Of a DNA stretch of 64,000 bases, positions 33,310 through 45,089 are shown one piece after another. Within the stretch, counting starts at the first letter, position 1, and every line of letters starts with the position of its first letter. Location of the stretch: the NCBI GenBank assembly GCA_947034895.1, contig OX344763.1, forward strand, positions 83,161,093 through 83,225,092. The letters are read 5' to 3'. The translations under genes and the position numbers were made by a program. The DNA comes from Rhytidiadelphus loreus (taxonomy: Eukaryota; Streptophyta; Bryopsida; Hypnales; Hylocomiaceae). The notes under the pieces were generated by a model. That model saw only the letters and a list, made by a program, of their open reading frames with translations. It was not told the origin of the DNA and ran no database searches.

Positions 33310-34387
33310 ATAAAGATACTACAACTTCCAAGATGATTCGGATTGATAAGAACAAGAACAAATGAGTACAAATGAGTATGAAAAGTATGAAACCTAGTAC
33401 AAACAGTACTTAATTGTGAATAAAGAGTTGGAGAGGACCGTAAGTTGTTTTGAAACTAAAGTTTCAAAACTATCGATAGGTTCGAAACCTGAAGTTAAAT
33501 TGATAAGTAAAATCTCCTGGAATTGAACTAGATTGATCTCAAGTAACGCTTAGCCTCCCCTAGCTGTTTGAAACTTTGAAACTCTAAATTCCTGAAACCC
33601 TTCACCTCCCTCTCACATTCATGCCAACTACGGTATAATCCTGGATGATAGCCATTCCGACGCAGGGTTTGCACTGGAACTCATCTTTCGATGAAGAAAA
33701 TAATTTTTGTCAAAAGCAATCTTAGCAGCAACCACATTAGACATGAAATAACACTAAAGAATAACAATTTTTTACTATTTATGTCGTCGAAGTGAACTAC
33801 AAATCTAAATTGCTAAAAAAGCGCCATAATAGCAACTACATTAGAAACAAAATAACCCTAAAAGAATAACAATTATTCGATGGACATGTTATCGGAGTGA
33901 ACTACAAATCCAGCCTCCAAACAAAGCACCTAAAACTTACAATTTCCACTCGCAGCAAGCACGGATGGAAGCCAACGCCTGAATATTGGAAGAATCAACA
34001 TGAAACTTTGATTGCTTTGACGAAAAGGTGGGTGCTCTCTATTTTCTTATACCTTGTAGTTTACTTGATGTGTGAGGATGCCCAAGGCTATTGACTAGAT
34101 GTACTCAATTAGCGTTAATTAGTACTCACTGTACAAGATAGTAGATTGATGTACACATCGCGGAAACGAATCATGTTAGAGCATGCCGATGTAAGTCTTG
34201 GGTTTGAGCGTGTAAATGTAAGTTTTGGGTTTTAGTATTTAAATTGACGATCATGGATTAAAATTTGTGAGTATTATAAAGTACCAGTAGTATTAATTAG
34301 TACTTACTATACAAGAAACACTTATTTATGTTGGAAGTTATAAAAAATTATGTGAAAAGATTCTATTGCACAACAGGACCTCAAGGT
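33310..34387. other. no gene supported
   Basis: AT-rich. A short open frame at 33.9 kb has no motif. The target-duplication copy CTCAAGGT lies at 34380-34387. Confidence 0.4.
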
Positions 34388-34867
34388 CAGGGTTGACAGG
34401 GCGTCCAGACGTCCAGGTGGACGTCCAGAGTCCGCGGACGCTGACCCTAGGACGTCTTTTGACATACCTGGCGGTGACTACCGTCCGACCGCTGGACGGG
34501 CGGACGGCCAAAACTTCCGACGGCATCGAGCAGACGGGTAGATCGCAAACGGGCCGACCGAAGCTTCCGACGGAGAGCGGAGAGCGGACGAGCCGACCGA
34601 GATTTCCGACGGACTAACGCTCATGCGGTCGGCTGGGCAAAGTGGCGGACGGCCATGAAGTCGACAAGGCGGACGGCCAAGCGGAAGGCCATGAAATCGA
34701 CAGGGCGGACGGCCACGCAGTCGACCGGACATGCGGACAGCCACGAGGTCGGCCTTGCAGCGGTGCGGACGGACGAGCGGACGGTAAAACAGATGAATTA
34801 ATACCGTTCGCTCATCTAGTCGGACGCCTAACCATCAGACGTTCTGTCCACATTCATGTGCACCATA

Positions 34868-34912
34868 ATATACCATTGGAAAGATATCATTCATAGCTTT
34901 CCAATGGTATAT
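34868..34912. repeat. 16-bp stem hairpin
   Basis: ATATACCATTGGAAAG at 34868-34883 pairs perfectly with 34897-34912, leaving a 13-nt loop. It lies inside the left end of the foldback-like element. Confidence 0.7.
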
Positions 34913-35579
34913 AATACATTCAATTTGGACAAAAACTCCAACTATGGGACATCTCCAAAGATTGCAGTCTTCTTAGTCCTCCGCCCGACCGCAGTAAAAA
35001 GACATAAAACATGAATTTCAGATCACTTTTACGTATAGTAAAATGTCTTTTTTCACAAAACATTGAACTACAAAAATGTTGGAAATGAAGCCAAGTTCCA
35101 CCTCCAAGAATCCATTTTAAGTTTCAAGCTTCCAAAAAAAAGTTATGAACAATTTTCTAAGGCTGTTTTTGAAAATGACCAAAAAATTGCCGTCCACTCC
35201 TCCAAGCCGCCGTCCGCCCTTTCGACGGCCCGTCCGACCCTCTGCCGACCGCACTAAAATGTCTTAAAACATGATTTTTAGACCTCTTTTACCCATAGTA
35301 AAATGTCTTTTTTCAAAAAACTTTGAACTACAAAAATGTTGAAAATGAAGCCAAGTTCCACCTCCAAGAATCCGTTTTAAGTTTCAACCTTCCAGCAAAA
35401 AAGTTAAGGACCATTTTCTAAGGCTGTTTTTGATAATGGCCAAAAAGACGTTATCTTCTACTCCTCTCCTCCGACCCCCCGTTTGCCATCTAACCACTTG
35501 TCCGCCTATTGTACCCTCCATCCAGTTGTATTGTATTGATGAATTTTAAGAAGTACAGGTTCGCTTTTCAAGGCTTCCA

Positions 35580-36670
35580 TTTAATACTACAAAGTACAAA
35601 AGGATCCTCCGAGTCTCCAATCCTCCATCCGCTCCTCCGACCCGCCCTTCCGACGGCCCGTCCGACCCTCTGCCGACCGCACTAAAATGTCTTAAAACAT
35701 GATTTTTAGACCTCTTTTACCCATAGTAAAATGTCTTTTTTCAAAAAACTTTGAACTACAAAAACATTGGAAATGAAGCCAAGTTCCACCTCCAAGAATC
35801 CGTTTTAAGTTTCAACCTTCTAGCAGAAAGTTATCGACCATTTTCTAAGGCTGTTTTTGATAATGGCCAAAAAAACGTTGTCTTCTACTCCTCTCCTCCG
35901 ACCCCCCGTTTGCCATCTAACCACTTGTCCGCCTATTGTACCCTCCATCCAGCTGTATTGTATTAATAAATTTTGAAAAGTACAGATTCGCTTTTTAAGA
36001 CTTCTATTTAATACTACAAAGTACAAACATCGTATATAGCATTTATGTATACAAAGGAAGGATAATCCAAGTTAAACTTTCACACATTGAAATATGCACT
36101 ATAATTGTTATACCCTAAACCCTAAATCTTAAACCCTAAATCCTAGACCCTAGACCCTAAACCTTGAATTTTACATTAGTGAACAAACACATTGCTTTAA
36201 TGTGCAAAATATGTTTGACTTCTAATTCCCTTAAAATGTGATTATCATGATGTACTACATATGGATTTTTGCATAGTTCATAAGCTTATTCATATATGTT
36301 GTCAACATGTTCTTGGTATTTTCTACATCAATTATGATGTGCCAATTTACAAATATCAAACATACAATTATAATTTGAAGTTTTTTTTCTTTAAGTTTTG
36401 TTGTAAAATGCATTAATAGTTTGAAACATCAAAGTATATACATAGTACAAGCAATTATATTATTTTATAATTGTATTACAAGATGCTACAAAAAATGCTT
36501 TAAACATTTTAATGTAATTTAATGTTGTTCAAGATTAAATATTGCATTTATACAACAAAAATATTATTGAAGTTGTTTTCCTACACCCTTATACCTATAA
36601 ATTGTAAATCGTCAACTATATATCTCATATGAAAAATATTAGTGCTTGAATAGTTTAAAACATAACCGAC
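35580..36670 (+). repeat. left inverted arm, best-conserved part
   Basis: Reverse-complement match to 37668-38758, including a CCCTAAA-type array at 36110-36170 mirrored at 38168-38228. Confidence 0.9.
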
Positions 36671-37667
36671 CTTTGTCGAACATGAATACATGATGGCCCC
36701 TCATATGATCCCTTCAATACTTTTGGGTTCCTTATTTTTACTTAAGAAGATTGAATTGATCATTATTTAATTAGACAAGAGATTTTATTGCAATTATATT
36801 GTGGAAGATCTAGCATGCTTGGTTAATTATATATATTACTAAAAGTCAAACTATATAGTTTTTTGTCTTTTAATCCAATCGATATTGTATTCTTCAAGGT
36901 TTTAAATTACGGAATTTTCTATAAAATCATTTGTAAATGCATTATTTTATAGTGTTTCTTCAATTCTTTGGTTATAAGTTTGTGGTAGACATTTATATTT
37001 CTATTTGTACTTATGTCTTCGGTTTTGTTAATTTATATTGATAGTAGTATTGAATTTTTTGGGAAAAGTTAAAAGACTATTTTTTCAGATGATGTCTAAT
37101 ATTTGTAAAGATACTGAGATACTTTTCTAAATTTTTATGGCAAATTCTTGGTATGGTGAAATAAAACTCAATAGTTTGTAAACTAGGATTTTGTAGGATT
37201 AAGAGTTTATATATTTGTTACATTATCTGATTGTCAAAATTTGAATGTCAAAAATATTTAAAAAAATTATTTTTCAAATGTAGTTTAATAAAAAATGTTG
37301 GCAAACATAATGTTTTTCAAATGAAAGAAATAATAGAGATGAAAAGAAACATTTTCCATGACATTTCTAGTCTTTACTTTATATAAACATATAGCGCTTT
37401 GAACTTGTTTTTTAGTGTTTATTCTAAGCAATTTAAAAAATAATAGAATCTAGTGTGATAAAGAACAAAACATATATTAAAATGATTCCAAATTTTTAGA
37501 AGATGAGATATAAAACTAAACTAATAATATAAATTATTAAATCACAATTGCACATGTCACATTTACAACAAGATGAATTGAAAACATCATTATTGATGTA
37601 TAAATACATTACAAATATATATTAATGAGGGTCATCATAGTCATATACAAAAAATCATCACATTTGA

Positions 37668-38758
37668 AGGTTGATTATGTTTTAAACTATTCAAGTACTA
37701 ATATTTTTCATATGAGATATATAGTTGACGATTTACAATTTATAGGTATAAGGGTGTAGGAAAACAACTTCAATAATATTTTTGTTGTATAAATGCAATA
37801 TTTAATCTTGAACAACATTAAATTACATTAAAATGTTTAAAGCATTTTTTGTAGCATCTTGTAATACAATTATAAAATAATATAATTGCTTGTACTATGT
37901 ATACTTTGATGTTTCAAACTATTAATGCATTTTACAACAAAACTTAAAGAAAAAAAACTTCAAATTATAATTGTATGTTTGATATTTGTAAATTGGCACA
38001 TCATAATTGATGTAGAAAATACCAAGAACATGTTGACAACATATATGAATAAGCTTATGAACTATGCAAAAATCCATATGTAGTACATCATGATAATCAC
38101 ATTTTAAGGGAATTAGAAGTCAAACATATTTTGCACATTAAAGCAATGTGTTTGTTCACTAATGTAAAATTCAAGGTTTAGGGTCTAGGGTCTAGGATTT
38201 AGGGTTTAAGATTTAGGGTTTAGGGTATAACAATTATAGTGCATATTTCAATGTGTGAAAGTTTAACTTGGATTATCCTTCCTTTGTATACATAAATGCT
38301 ATATACGATGTTTGTACTTTGTAGTATTAAATAGAAGTCTTAAAAAGCGAATCTGTACTTTTCAAAATTTATTAATACAATACAGCTGGATGGAGGGTAC
38401 AATAGGCGGACAAGTGGTTAGATGGCAAACGGGGGGTCGGAGGAGAGGAGTAGAAGACAACGTTTTTTTGGCCATTATCAAAAACAGCCTTAGAAAATGG
38501 TCGATAACTTTCTGCTAGAAGGTTGAAACTTAAAACGGATTCTTGGAGGTGGAACTTGGCTTCATTTCCAATGTTTTTGTAGTTCAAAGTTTTTTGAAAA
38601 AAGACATTTTACTATGGGTAAAAGAGGTCTAAAAATCATGTTTTAAGACATTTTAGTGCGGTCGGCAGAGGGTCGGACGGGCCGTCGGAAGGGCGGGTCG
38701 GAGGAGCGGATGGAGGATTGGAGACTCGGAGGATCCTTTTGTACTTTGTAGTATTAAA
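37668..38758 (-). repeat. right inverted arm, best-conserved part
   Basis: Mirror of 35580-36670. Similarity continues outward with gaps to the element ends. Confidence 0.9.
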
Positions 38759-39719
38759 TGGAAGCCTTGAAAAGCGAACCTGTACTTCTTAAAATTCATC
38801 AATACAATACAACTGGATGGAGGGTACAATAGGCGGACAAGTGGTTAGATGGCAAACGGGGGGTCGGAGGAGAGGAGTAGAAGACAACGTTTTTTTGGCC
38901 ATTATCAAAAACAGCCTTAGAAAATGGTCGATAACTTTCTGCTAGAAGGTTGAAACTTAAAACGGATTCTTGGAGGTGGAACTTGGCTTTATTTCCAACG
39001 TTTTTGTAGTTCAGTTTTTTGAAAAAAGACATTTTACTATGGGTAAAAGAGGTCTAAAAATCATGTTTTAAGACATTTTAGTGCGGTCGACAAAGGGTCG
39101 GACGGGCCGTCGGATGGGCGGACGGCGGGTCGCAAGAGCGGGCGGCAGGTCGGAGGAGCGGACGGCGGGTGGGAAGGGCAGATGGGGGATTGGAGACTCG
39201 AAGGGTCCTTTGGGTGGTGAGATGGGTGGATGGGAGTCGGAGCAGAGGACGGCATTTTTTTGGCCATTTTCAAAAACAGCCTTAGAAAATGGTCCTTAAC
39301 TTTTTTCTGGAAGGTTGAAACTTAAAACGGATTCTTGGAGGTGGAACTTGGCTTCATTTCCAACGTTTTTGTAGTTCAAAGTTTTTTGAAAAAAGTCATT
39401 TTACTATGGGTAAAAGAGGTCTAAAAATCATGTTTTATGACATTTTACTGCGGTCGGCAGAGGGTCGAATGGGCTGTCCGAAAGGGCAGACGGCGGGTTG
39501 GAGGAGCAGACGGCAATTTTTTGGTCATTTTCAAGCACAGCCATAGAAAATGGTTCATATCTTTTTGTTGGAAGGTTGAAACTTGGAACGGATTGTTGGA
39601 GGTGAAACTTGGCTTCATTTTCAACCTCTTTGTAGTTAAAAGTTTTTTGAAGAAAGTCATTTTACTATGCGTAAAAGAGGTCTGAAAATCATGTTTTATG
39701 GCATTTTACTGTGGTCGGG

Positions 39720-39970
39720 CCGTCTGTGCCGTCCGCCCGTCCGCAATGGCCGTCCGTGTCGACCACGCCGTCCGCCTGTCCGCGATGGCCGTCCGCGCCG
39801 TCCGCGCCAACTACGTTGTCCTCCTGTCTGCGATGGCCGTCCGCGCCGACCGCACCGTCCGCCCGTCCGCGATGGCCGTCCCCGCTGACCGCGTCGTCCG
39901 CCTGTCTGCGATGGCCGTCCGCGCCGACCGCGTCGTCCGTTCGTTCGCAATTGCCGTCCGCTTGCCTGTG
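39720..39970. repeat. 39-bp GC-rich subterminal minisatellite
   Basis: Units of the form GCCGTCCGCCCGTCCGC + ATGGCCGTCCG + GTCGACC repeat with variants. Long open frames on both strands here are repeat artefacts. Confidence 0.8.
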
Positions 39971-40232
39971 CCGACCGCCCGTCCGCACTGTCTGAACGTC
40001 CAACAGGTGCCGTCTGATGGTCGTCGTCCACATAGTCCGCGCGTCCGGAAAATCTGGACGTCCGAAAAATGGACATGATTTTGCCCTGGACGTTGCAATT
40101 CGTCAACCTTGCTCAAGGTGTATTACAAATAAATTCAATGTAATTTAAAACCAAATACAACAGATTAGTTTATTTAGTCCAGAGTGTACAAAAGAAGTAC
40201 ACGGAAACTTTGAATCTTAATCTCCATAATCG

Positions 40233-40865
40233 CTAATCCTCTTCCTGCCTAAACCTACGTAAGCCGACCCTAATAGTATCGAGATTGTCACCACTTATTT
40301 CATATGTAATCTCTCCACCTTTGTGCCTCCCTAGTTTTGGAATCATTGCAAATTTTCCATGCACTACAAGATGTGTGTCGATATGGGTTGGTTAGGAGTT
40401 GCTGAGAAATACATACCCATTATTCCATTTTTGATAGTAAGTGCCTTATATGATTAAGTCTCCCACTTCAAACTCAGGACCCCATGCGCATTTAAAGTCG
40501 CGATCAACCTCATACTTCCCCTTGCTGCACTATAAAACATAAAACTCCACTCCCTCGCTATTGCCCTCTACAGCAAGGACAACAAAGTTGTCACGTGGCT
40601 GAATCAGATCGCCGAATCCCTCGCCTTCTATGGCCTCCTCCCAATCCTCGTCATCTTGAATGTCATAGTTTGTCATGCAGTCAGCAACTTCTTGGAGATC
40701 ATATGGTTTCAACTTTTTCAAATCCCAACTCTCAACATTGGACTTGTTCACACAGTTCACGAAATTGCCATCAACACAATAGGCATAGAAGCATGACAAT
40801 TTCCGAACAAAAAATTGAGTTGGATCCGCAACAACAAAAGAATAGACTGAGAATAAATTCAGCAC
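40233..40865 (-). pseudogene. C-terminal fragment of the RNase H-like transposase family
   Basis: The frame contains CCVDGN-like start sequence, an acidic DDEDWEEAIEGEG, DNFVVLAVEGNSEGVEFYVL, CSKGKYEVDRDF, CAWGPEFEVGDLII and GTYYQKW. The order and spacing match the C-terminal region of the gene at 60.4 kb (SEFTD...GNQVLRGFWYERL). Three in-frame stops, TAG 40530, TAA 40446 and TAA 40392, interrupt an otherwise continuous frame that ends in TAG at 40233. All three sit where Gln is acceptable. The catalytic part is absent. The fragment starts 122 bp outside the foldback-like element. Confidence 0.5.
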
Positions 40866-43005
40866 GTTGTTCTTGAAGCCTTCTATTCACCATTATCAAG
40901 AATAGAAGCCAATCCACAAGACAAACCAACACAAGAACAAACCTTCACACTAACAAACAGTGCCTCACTACTCCTCAAAACAATAGAAAGAGAACACCCT
41001 AAAACATGCTTTCACATCTATCAGTGTTTGAAAGCCATATCTAAAACCGTTGTCCTACTCCAACGTCGACTGATGCGTCAAACCAAAGAATCAAACTACG
41101 CAACCGGAACACCAAAGATTGAAAACAAAGAATCAAAGCTACACAACCTAACCACCAAAGACTCGAACACCTGACCAACGAAGCAGCAATGACTGTGGAT
41201 GCCCTTGAACTCAGGAACCTTTTGTCAGTATACCAAGAAAGTCGCCGAAATACACGACATACCAAAAGTCGTACAGACTATACTGATCGCATTTGGTTGT
41301 ACATCGGGTTGGGGGGGCGACCGTAGCGTGCGATCACCTTAGAATGGCACAAAATTTATATACTTCCATACATTCTCTGAAATCTACTTTTCAGCACACT
41401 TGTATTGACCTTCATCTATTTTTTGAAACTTCCTTCACCATGCGGCATTTAGAATTCTCCCAAGAATTCTCCTCTCTACCCTTTCGAAAATGTCATCAAA
41501 TGTTTTCATTTACTTCCATCCATTTCTTGAATTGTTTTTCTCATCTTTTTTTTGAAATTTATGGAACCCAAAACCCAAAATCCACCATCATCCAATTTCT
41601 AAATTTTTTTTTTCAATCCTACATCACATTTCATCAATTTTTTCCCCCTTTCTGTTTAATATAGAAGCTCCACACTCCGAATTCTACGCTCTATGCTCTA
41701 TGCTCTATGCTCATGATCTACACTCGTATAATAGCTTCGTTGACGGGAAACACGAACTGATCACACTAAGGGATCAGGAAATCATCATCACATACAGACT
41801 CACTTAACAATCCAAAGATCCGGGTAAACCTAGTATCCGGGCACACTTCTTCCCTACCTATTCCTACAACTCTACTAAGGGTGAATGCAAGAAACACCGG
41901 TACTATTTGGCGTCACAATTGGAATGACGGAGATGCAATTTGCCATATCTTTTGGGAAATGAAGTCCATGTACTTGAAATTTTTATTGGAGATGGCTAAC
42001 TTGGAAGTCCTCAGATTCTTTACTTTTGAGAAATTTTGAAAAAAAATCCTTTAATTAAATTGTAATTTACCTAATTTGTCACACTTTGCGTTTTAGGGTT
42101 TTTTAGTACCGTGGAGCATCCAAAAATGATGATGTATGTCAAGGATTGTTGTGGGCTATTGCCACAAAAGAAGGGCATGTGCCCACCAAAGGGAATTCAA
42201 AAAAACACAATTCTTTGTCTTCAACATGCATGCAAATAGGGGTCCCTTGCCCATAGCGCTCCTAACATTTATGATGGTTTCAATTTTTATTTTTTGGTGA
42301 AATGTAATCACTATCAAGTCTCTACAAATGGCCAATTTTTAGTTTTTTTTTCTTCATGATTTTCTAATTATTATTAATTTATACTTAATTTTATGTACTT
42401 TCTGTGACAAACTGTCATTTTTTTTAAGTAGTACAGTTTCAGTATTATAAAGTATTCAAACGTACTACTGGCCGTTGATTTTTCGGATCAACGGCTGAGA
42501 TTGCTCCGTTTTGCAGTACTAGTAGTACTGGGTAGAAAAAAAACAGTTTTGGCAGAACGCTCCCTAAATTGTTCGGTGTTTCTTGCATCCACCCCTAAAC
42601 ATACTCCAATAGCATTACTCATGGAAATACACGTAGCCATCCAAATGTGAATTAGAAAAGTTGATTTGAATTGCACGATGCTAGGAAAACAAGGTAAGAA
42701 AATGCACACTAACAACTAAAAATCTGGATCCTAAATAGTCTACAACCCAAGGACTTTACAGCCTTAGGGAATCAAAATCAACACCCAAGGAAATGACACG
42801 CGTCATTCTCCTTATCCTTCTCATTGTTGACTTTTACTAAAGTCCAAAAGCTGACCAGGGAAAATGGATCTCAGATCTGCTAAATCCGCATCCAAGCAAG
42901 TCCAAATGAAGTTTCCTACTCACCTAAAAGTAACTTGGAAACTACCTCTCTACCAAAAACTTAGGTTTTCAGCCGCCATCCTAACTATTCTACTTAACTC
43001 TAAAG
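40866..43005. other. no gene; possible flank of the gag-like copy
   Basis: A short CTCTATG repeat lies at about 41690-41712. There are scattered ATCCGGG words near 41.8 kb. An 8-bp stem hairpin (CCGTTGAT...ATCAACGG) lies at 42472-42494, and a perfect palindrome CAGTACTAGTAGTACTG at 42514-42530. Confidence 0.4.
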
Positions 43006-44334
43006 TTACTTTTTCTGCCGCTTTACTGGAGTCTTTACTGAAGTGGCAGCGCCCTTCTTTGCTGGCTGTTTCCAAGCAGAACCGGAAATATTCAAAGCCT
43101 GGCGCTTCTTCATTTTGGTCTTTTGGGCCTTCAGTTTTGTCTTCGTTTGTTTTGGGGCTACCAACTCTTGATCTGGATCCGAGTAGGGCTTGGACTCCTC
43201 TCCTGTTTTGGAACCGGAATCCTCCTATTCTTCCTCCTCTTTGGTATCCAATTCAATTGGTTTTTTCTAGGATTCTGCCCTCTTCTTTGCTGCTTCACTT
43301 AGGGAGGGGGAAACATTGGATGTTTTGCTTTGTAGTGTTTCCCGTCCCCCTTCCTTGCCTTTAGTTTGACCTTGAGTCAGAGATCCGGGTGTGGATGTAC
43401 AGTTAGCATCGGATTCCTGTATAACACTATCCTTGGCAGGTGTGGTGATATCCACACTTCCCGAAGACTTTTCGGACTTATCCCGACCTAGTGCCGACAA
43501 ATGACGACTTTTGGACCTTAGGGGTTTAAAGGGAGTACCTTCCTTCCTCTTTGTGAGTTCTGGTTTTGGAGGTTGATTGACCTCTTCCACTATTCCCCTC
43601 ATCTGAACAAATAACTCTTCTATTTGTGAATGGAAAGTAACTAGGATGCTAATGATCTTGTCTCCTAGTTTACCTTCCCCTTCTAAGACTTTCTTATTAA
43701 AGAGCTTGGCCTTGTTCAATATCTCGGTAGGATGCGTAATGAACTCTACAATCCGGTCAAGCATCTCTTTTGACCGGATAGAGTGTTTCCTCTCTTGCTC
43801 ACTTTCCTGCTTCTTCTCACTCAACTCCTTCTTTAGGGAAATCACCTCATCCATCAGTCCCATAATTTCCGCTTTTCCGGCCCTTCCCTCAGCGTCCTAA
43901 ATGAGATTCTGGACCTGCTCCTCGCACTGACTAACAGGAATGTCTCCTAACAACCTACAAAACCGTGTTATGTTACCTCTCTCTTTCTCATATCTCTCCT
44001 TGACTTGGGTGAGATTCTTGATGACCGTCTTAAAAGGATCACTTTCCCAGACTAGGTCTCTTTCCTCTCTTTGTGCCTCTTCTCTTTCCTGCTATTCCGG
44101 TTTTCTCTTGCCGATATCCCCGAAAGACTCTTCCTTTCTTTCCACGTCTTCTTCCTCTGAGTCTAGCTTTATACCGTGGGCTAATTATACTTCTTGAATC
44201 TTATACTCATGTCTCTCTTATACCCTCAAACAATCATGTGCGTGGTATAAGTGGAAGAGAAATGGAGAAAGATTAAACGGTTTAGTTTTCCCAACTGACC
44301 TACAAAGTTTCCCTACATGATCTCACAGCACTAG
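43006..44334 (-). pseudogene. gag-like gene, copy C, 5'-truncated by a transposon end
   Basis: It aligns by eye with the copies at 50.6 and 55.2 kb. After VGKTKP comes LSPFLFHLYH, then an acidic stretch EEEDVERKEE, a coiled coil (MDEVISLKKELSEKKQE) and EILNKAKLFNKKVLEGEG followed by IEELFVQMRGIVEE. A basic tail ends in KRQKK and TAA at 43006. In-frame TAG at 44092, 43897, 43267 and 43225, plus further TAA upstream of 44150, break it without frameshift. The upstream coding is lost at 44335, where a CAGGGTTGACG transposon end begins. No protease, reverse transcriptase or integrase is seen. The gag-like role is inferred from the coiled coil and repeat context. Confidence 0.5.
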
Positions 44335-44795
44335 CAGGGTTGACGAATTTCAACGTCCGGAGCAAAATCACGTCCATTTTTCGAACGTCCAAACGTCCAA
44401 ACGTCCAAATTTTTGGGACGCGCGGACGATGTGGACGGCATCCATCAGACGGCATCCGTCGGCCTTTCGGCGCGGTCGGCGCGAATAGGCGGACACTGCT
44501 GACGGCGTGGATGGACGAACGACGTGGTTGGCACGATCGGGCAGATGGGCGGACACTACCGACGGTGCGGATGGATGGACGGACATTGCGGACGGCAAAC
44601 GCCAGACGGGAGCCATGGACGGCGGATAGGCGGCGCGGATGGCGGACAGGACGGCGCAGACAGCGAATGGAAGGCACGGACGGGTAGACGCGAGCCGCGG
44701 ACGGCAGACGGAAGGCGCGGACGAGCGGACAGAAGGCGTGGACAACGGACAAGAGTCGCGGACAGGCAGACGGATGGCGCGGATGGATGGACATC
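44335..44795. mobile_element. hAT-type terminal region related to the foldback element
   Basis: It starts CAGGGTTGACGAATTTCAAC and continues with a close match to the inverted right end of the 34.4-40.1 kb element (AAAATC-A-GTCCATTTTTCG, GACGCGCGGAC, CATCAGACGGC). It then passes into a GCGGACGG-type array to about 44795. The opposite end with the matching duplication (AGCACTAG) was not found, although degenerate GGCGGACGG words occur at 48432-48475. It may be the left end of the hAT element whose transposase lies at 45.1-48.3 kb. Confidence 0.65.
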
Positions 44796-45089
44796 CATAA
44801 AAAACAATACATGAAGCCAAATTTGATGCATTATACTATTATATTTCAGTATGTAATACTTCATGTAGAAAATGATGTACACAATGTAATTTTAGTGGAT
44901 AGTGCTTGACTATTGAAAAACAAAAAACCTTGATGGTATTTTTAACATCATTAAGTTCACGTGTATTACAATGGTAGGTTCAAATAATAAATTGCCGTTA
45001 CATGCTTTCATGTACCAATGTATCATGAACACTTGAATAATTAATTATACATCCCTTTAATCCCTAAGGCTAGTAATCACTATCTCCTT
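44796..45089. other. non-coding, AT-rich
   Basis: No feature was seen between the GC-rich array and the hAT reading frame. Confidence 0.4.

Larger units (their letters stand above)
34388..40111. mobile_element. foldback-like non-autonomous hAT-type element
   Basis: The element is bounded by an exact 8-bp duplication CTCAAGGT (34380-34387 and 40112-40119). Its ends read CAGGGTTGAC at the left and CAAGGTTGAC inverted at the right. An 8-bp duplication and CAGGG-type ends fit hAT. The outer parts are GC-rich arrays of GCGGACGGCC-like words (left about 34400-34830; right about 39720-40060, with a 39-bp unit). Inside them lie long inverted arms in which position x pairs with 74338 minus x over about 35.58-36.67 and 37.67-38.76 kb. 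Each arm also carries directly repeated modules (GTTTCAACCTTCC and CCAAGTTCCACCTCCAAGAA). A loop of about 1 kb lies between. There is no coding capacity; matching short open frames on the two arms are mirror images. The related end at 44335 shares longer terminal sequence. Confidence 0.85.

Noticed and set aside
34868..34912. microRNA precursor
   Set aside because: The 16-bp stem with a 13-nt loop is too short for a plant precursor.
35751..38587. Identical short open frames at 35.8 and 38.4 kb as a duplicated gene
   Set aside because: They are mirror copies in the inverted arms of one element and show no coding constraint.
39689..40116. Several long overlapping open frames on both strands
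   Set aside because: They are produced by the 39-bp GC-rich repeat; residues simply repeat and no domain is seen. The same holds for 34.36-34.90 and 44.30-44.88 kb.
41740..41960. Primer-binding-site-like region of an LTR element
   Set aside because: The sequence is only loosely suggestive, and no LTR pair or tRNA 3' complement could be confirmed.
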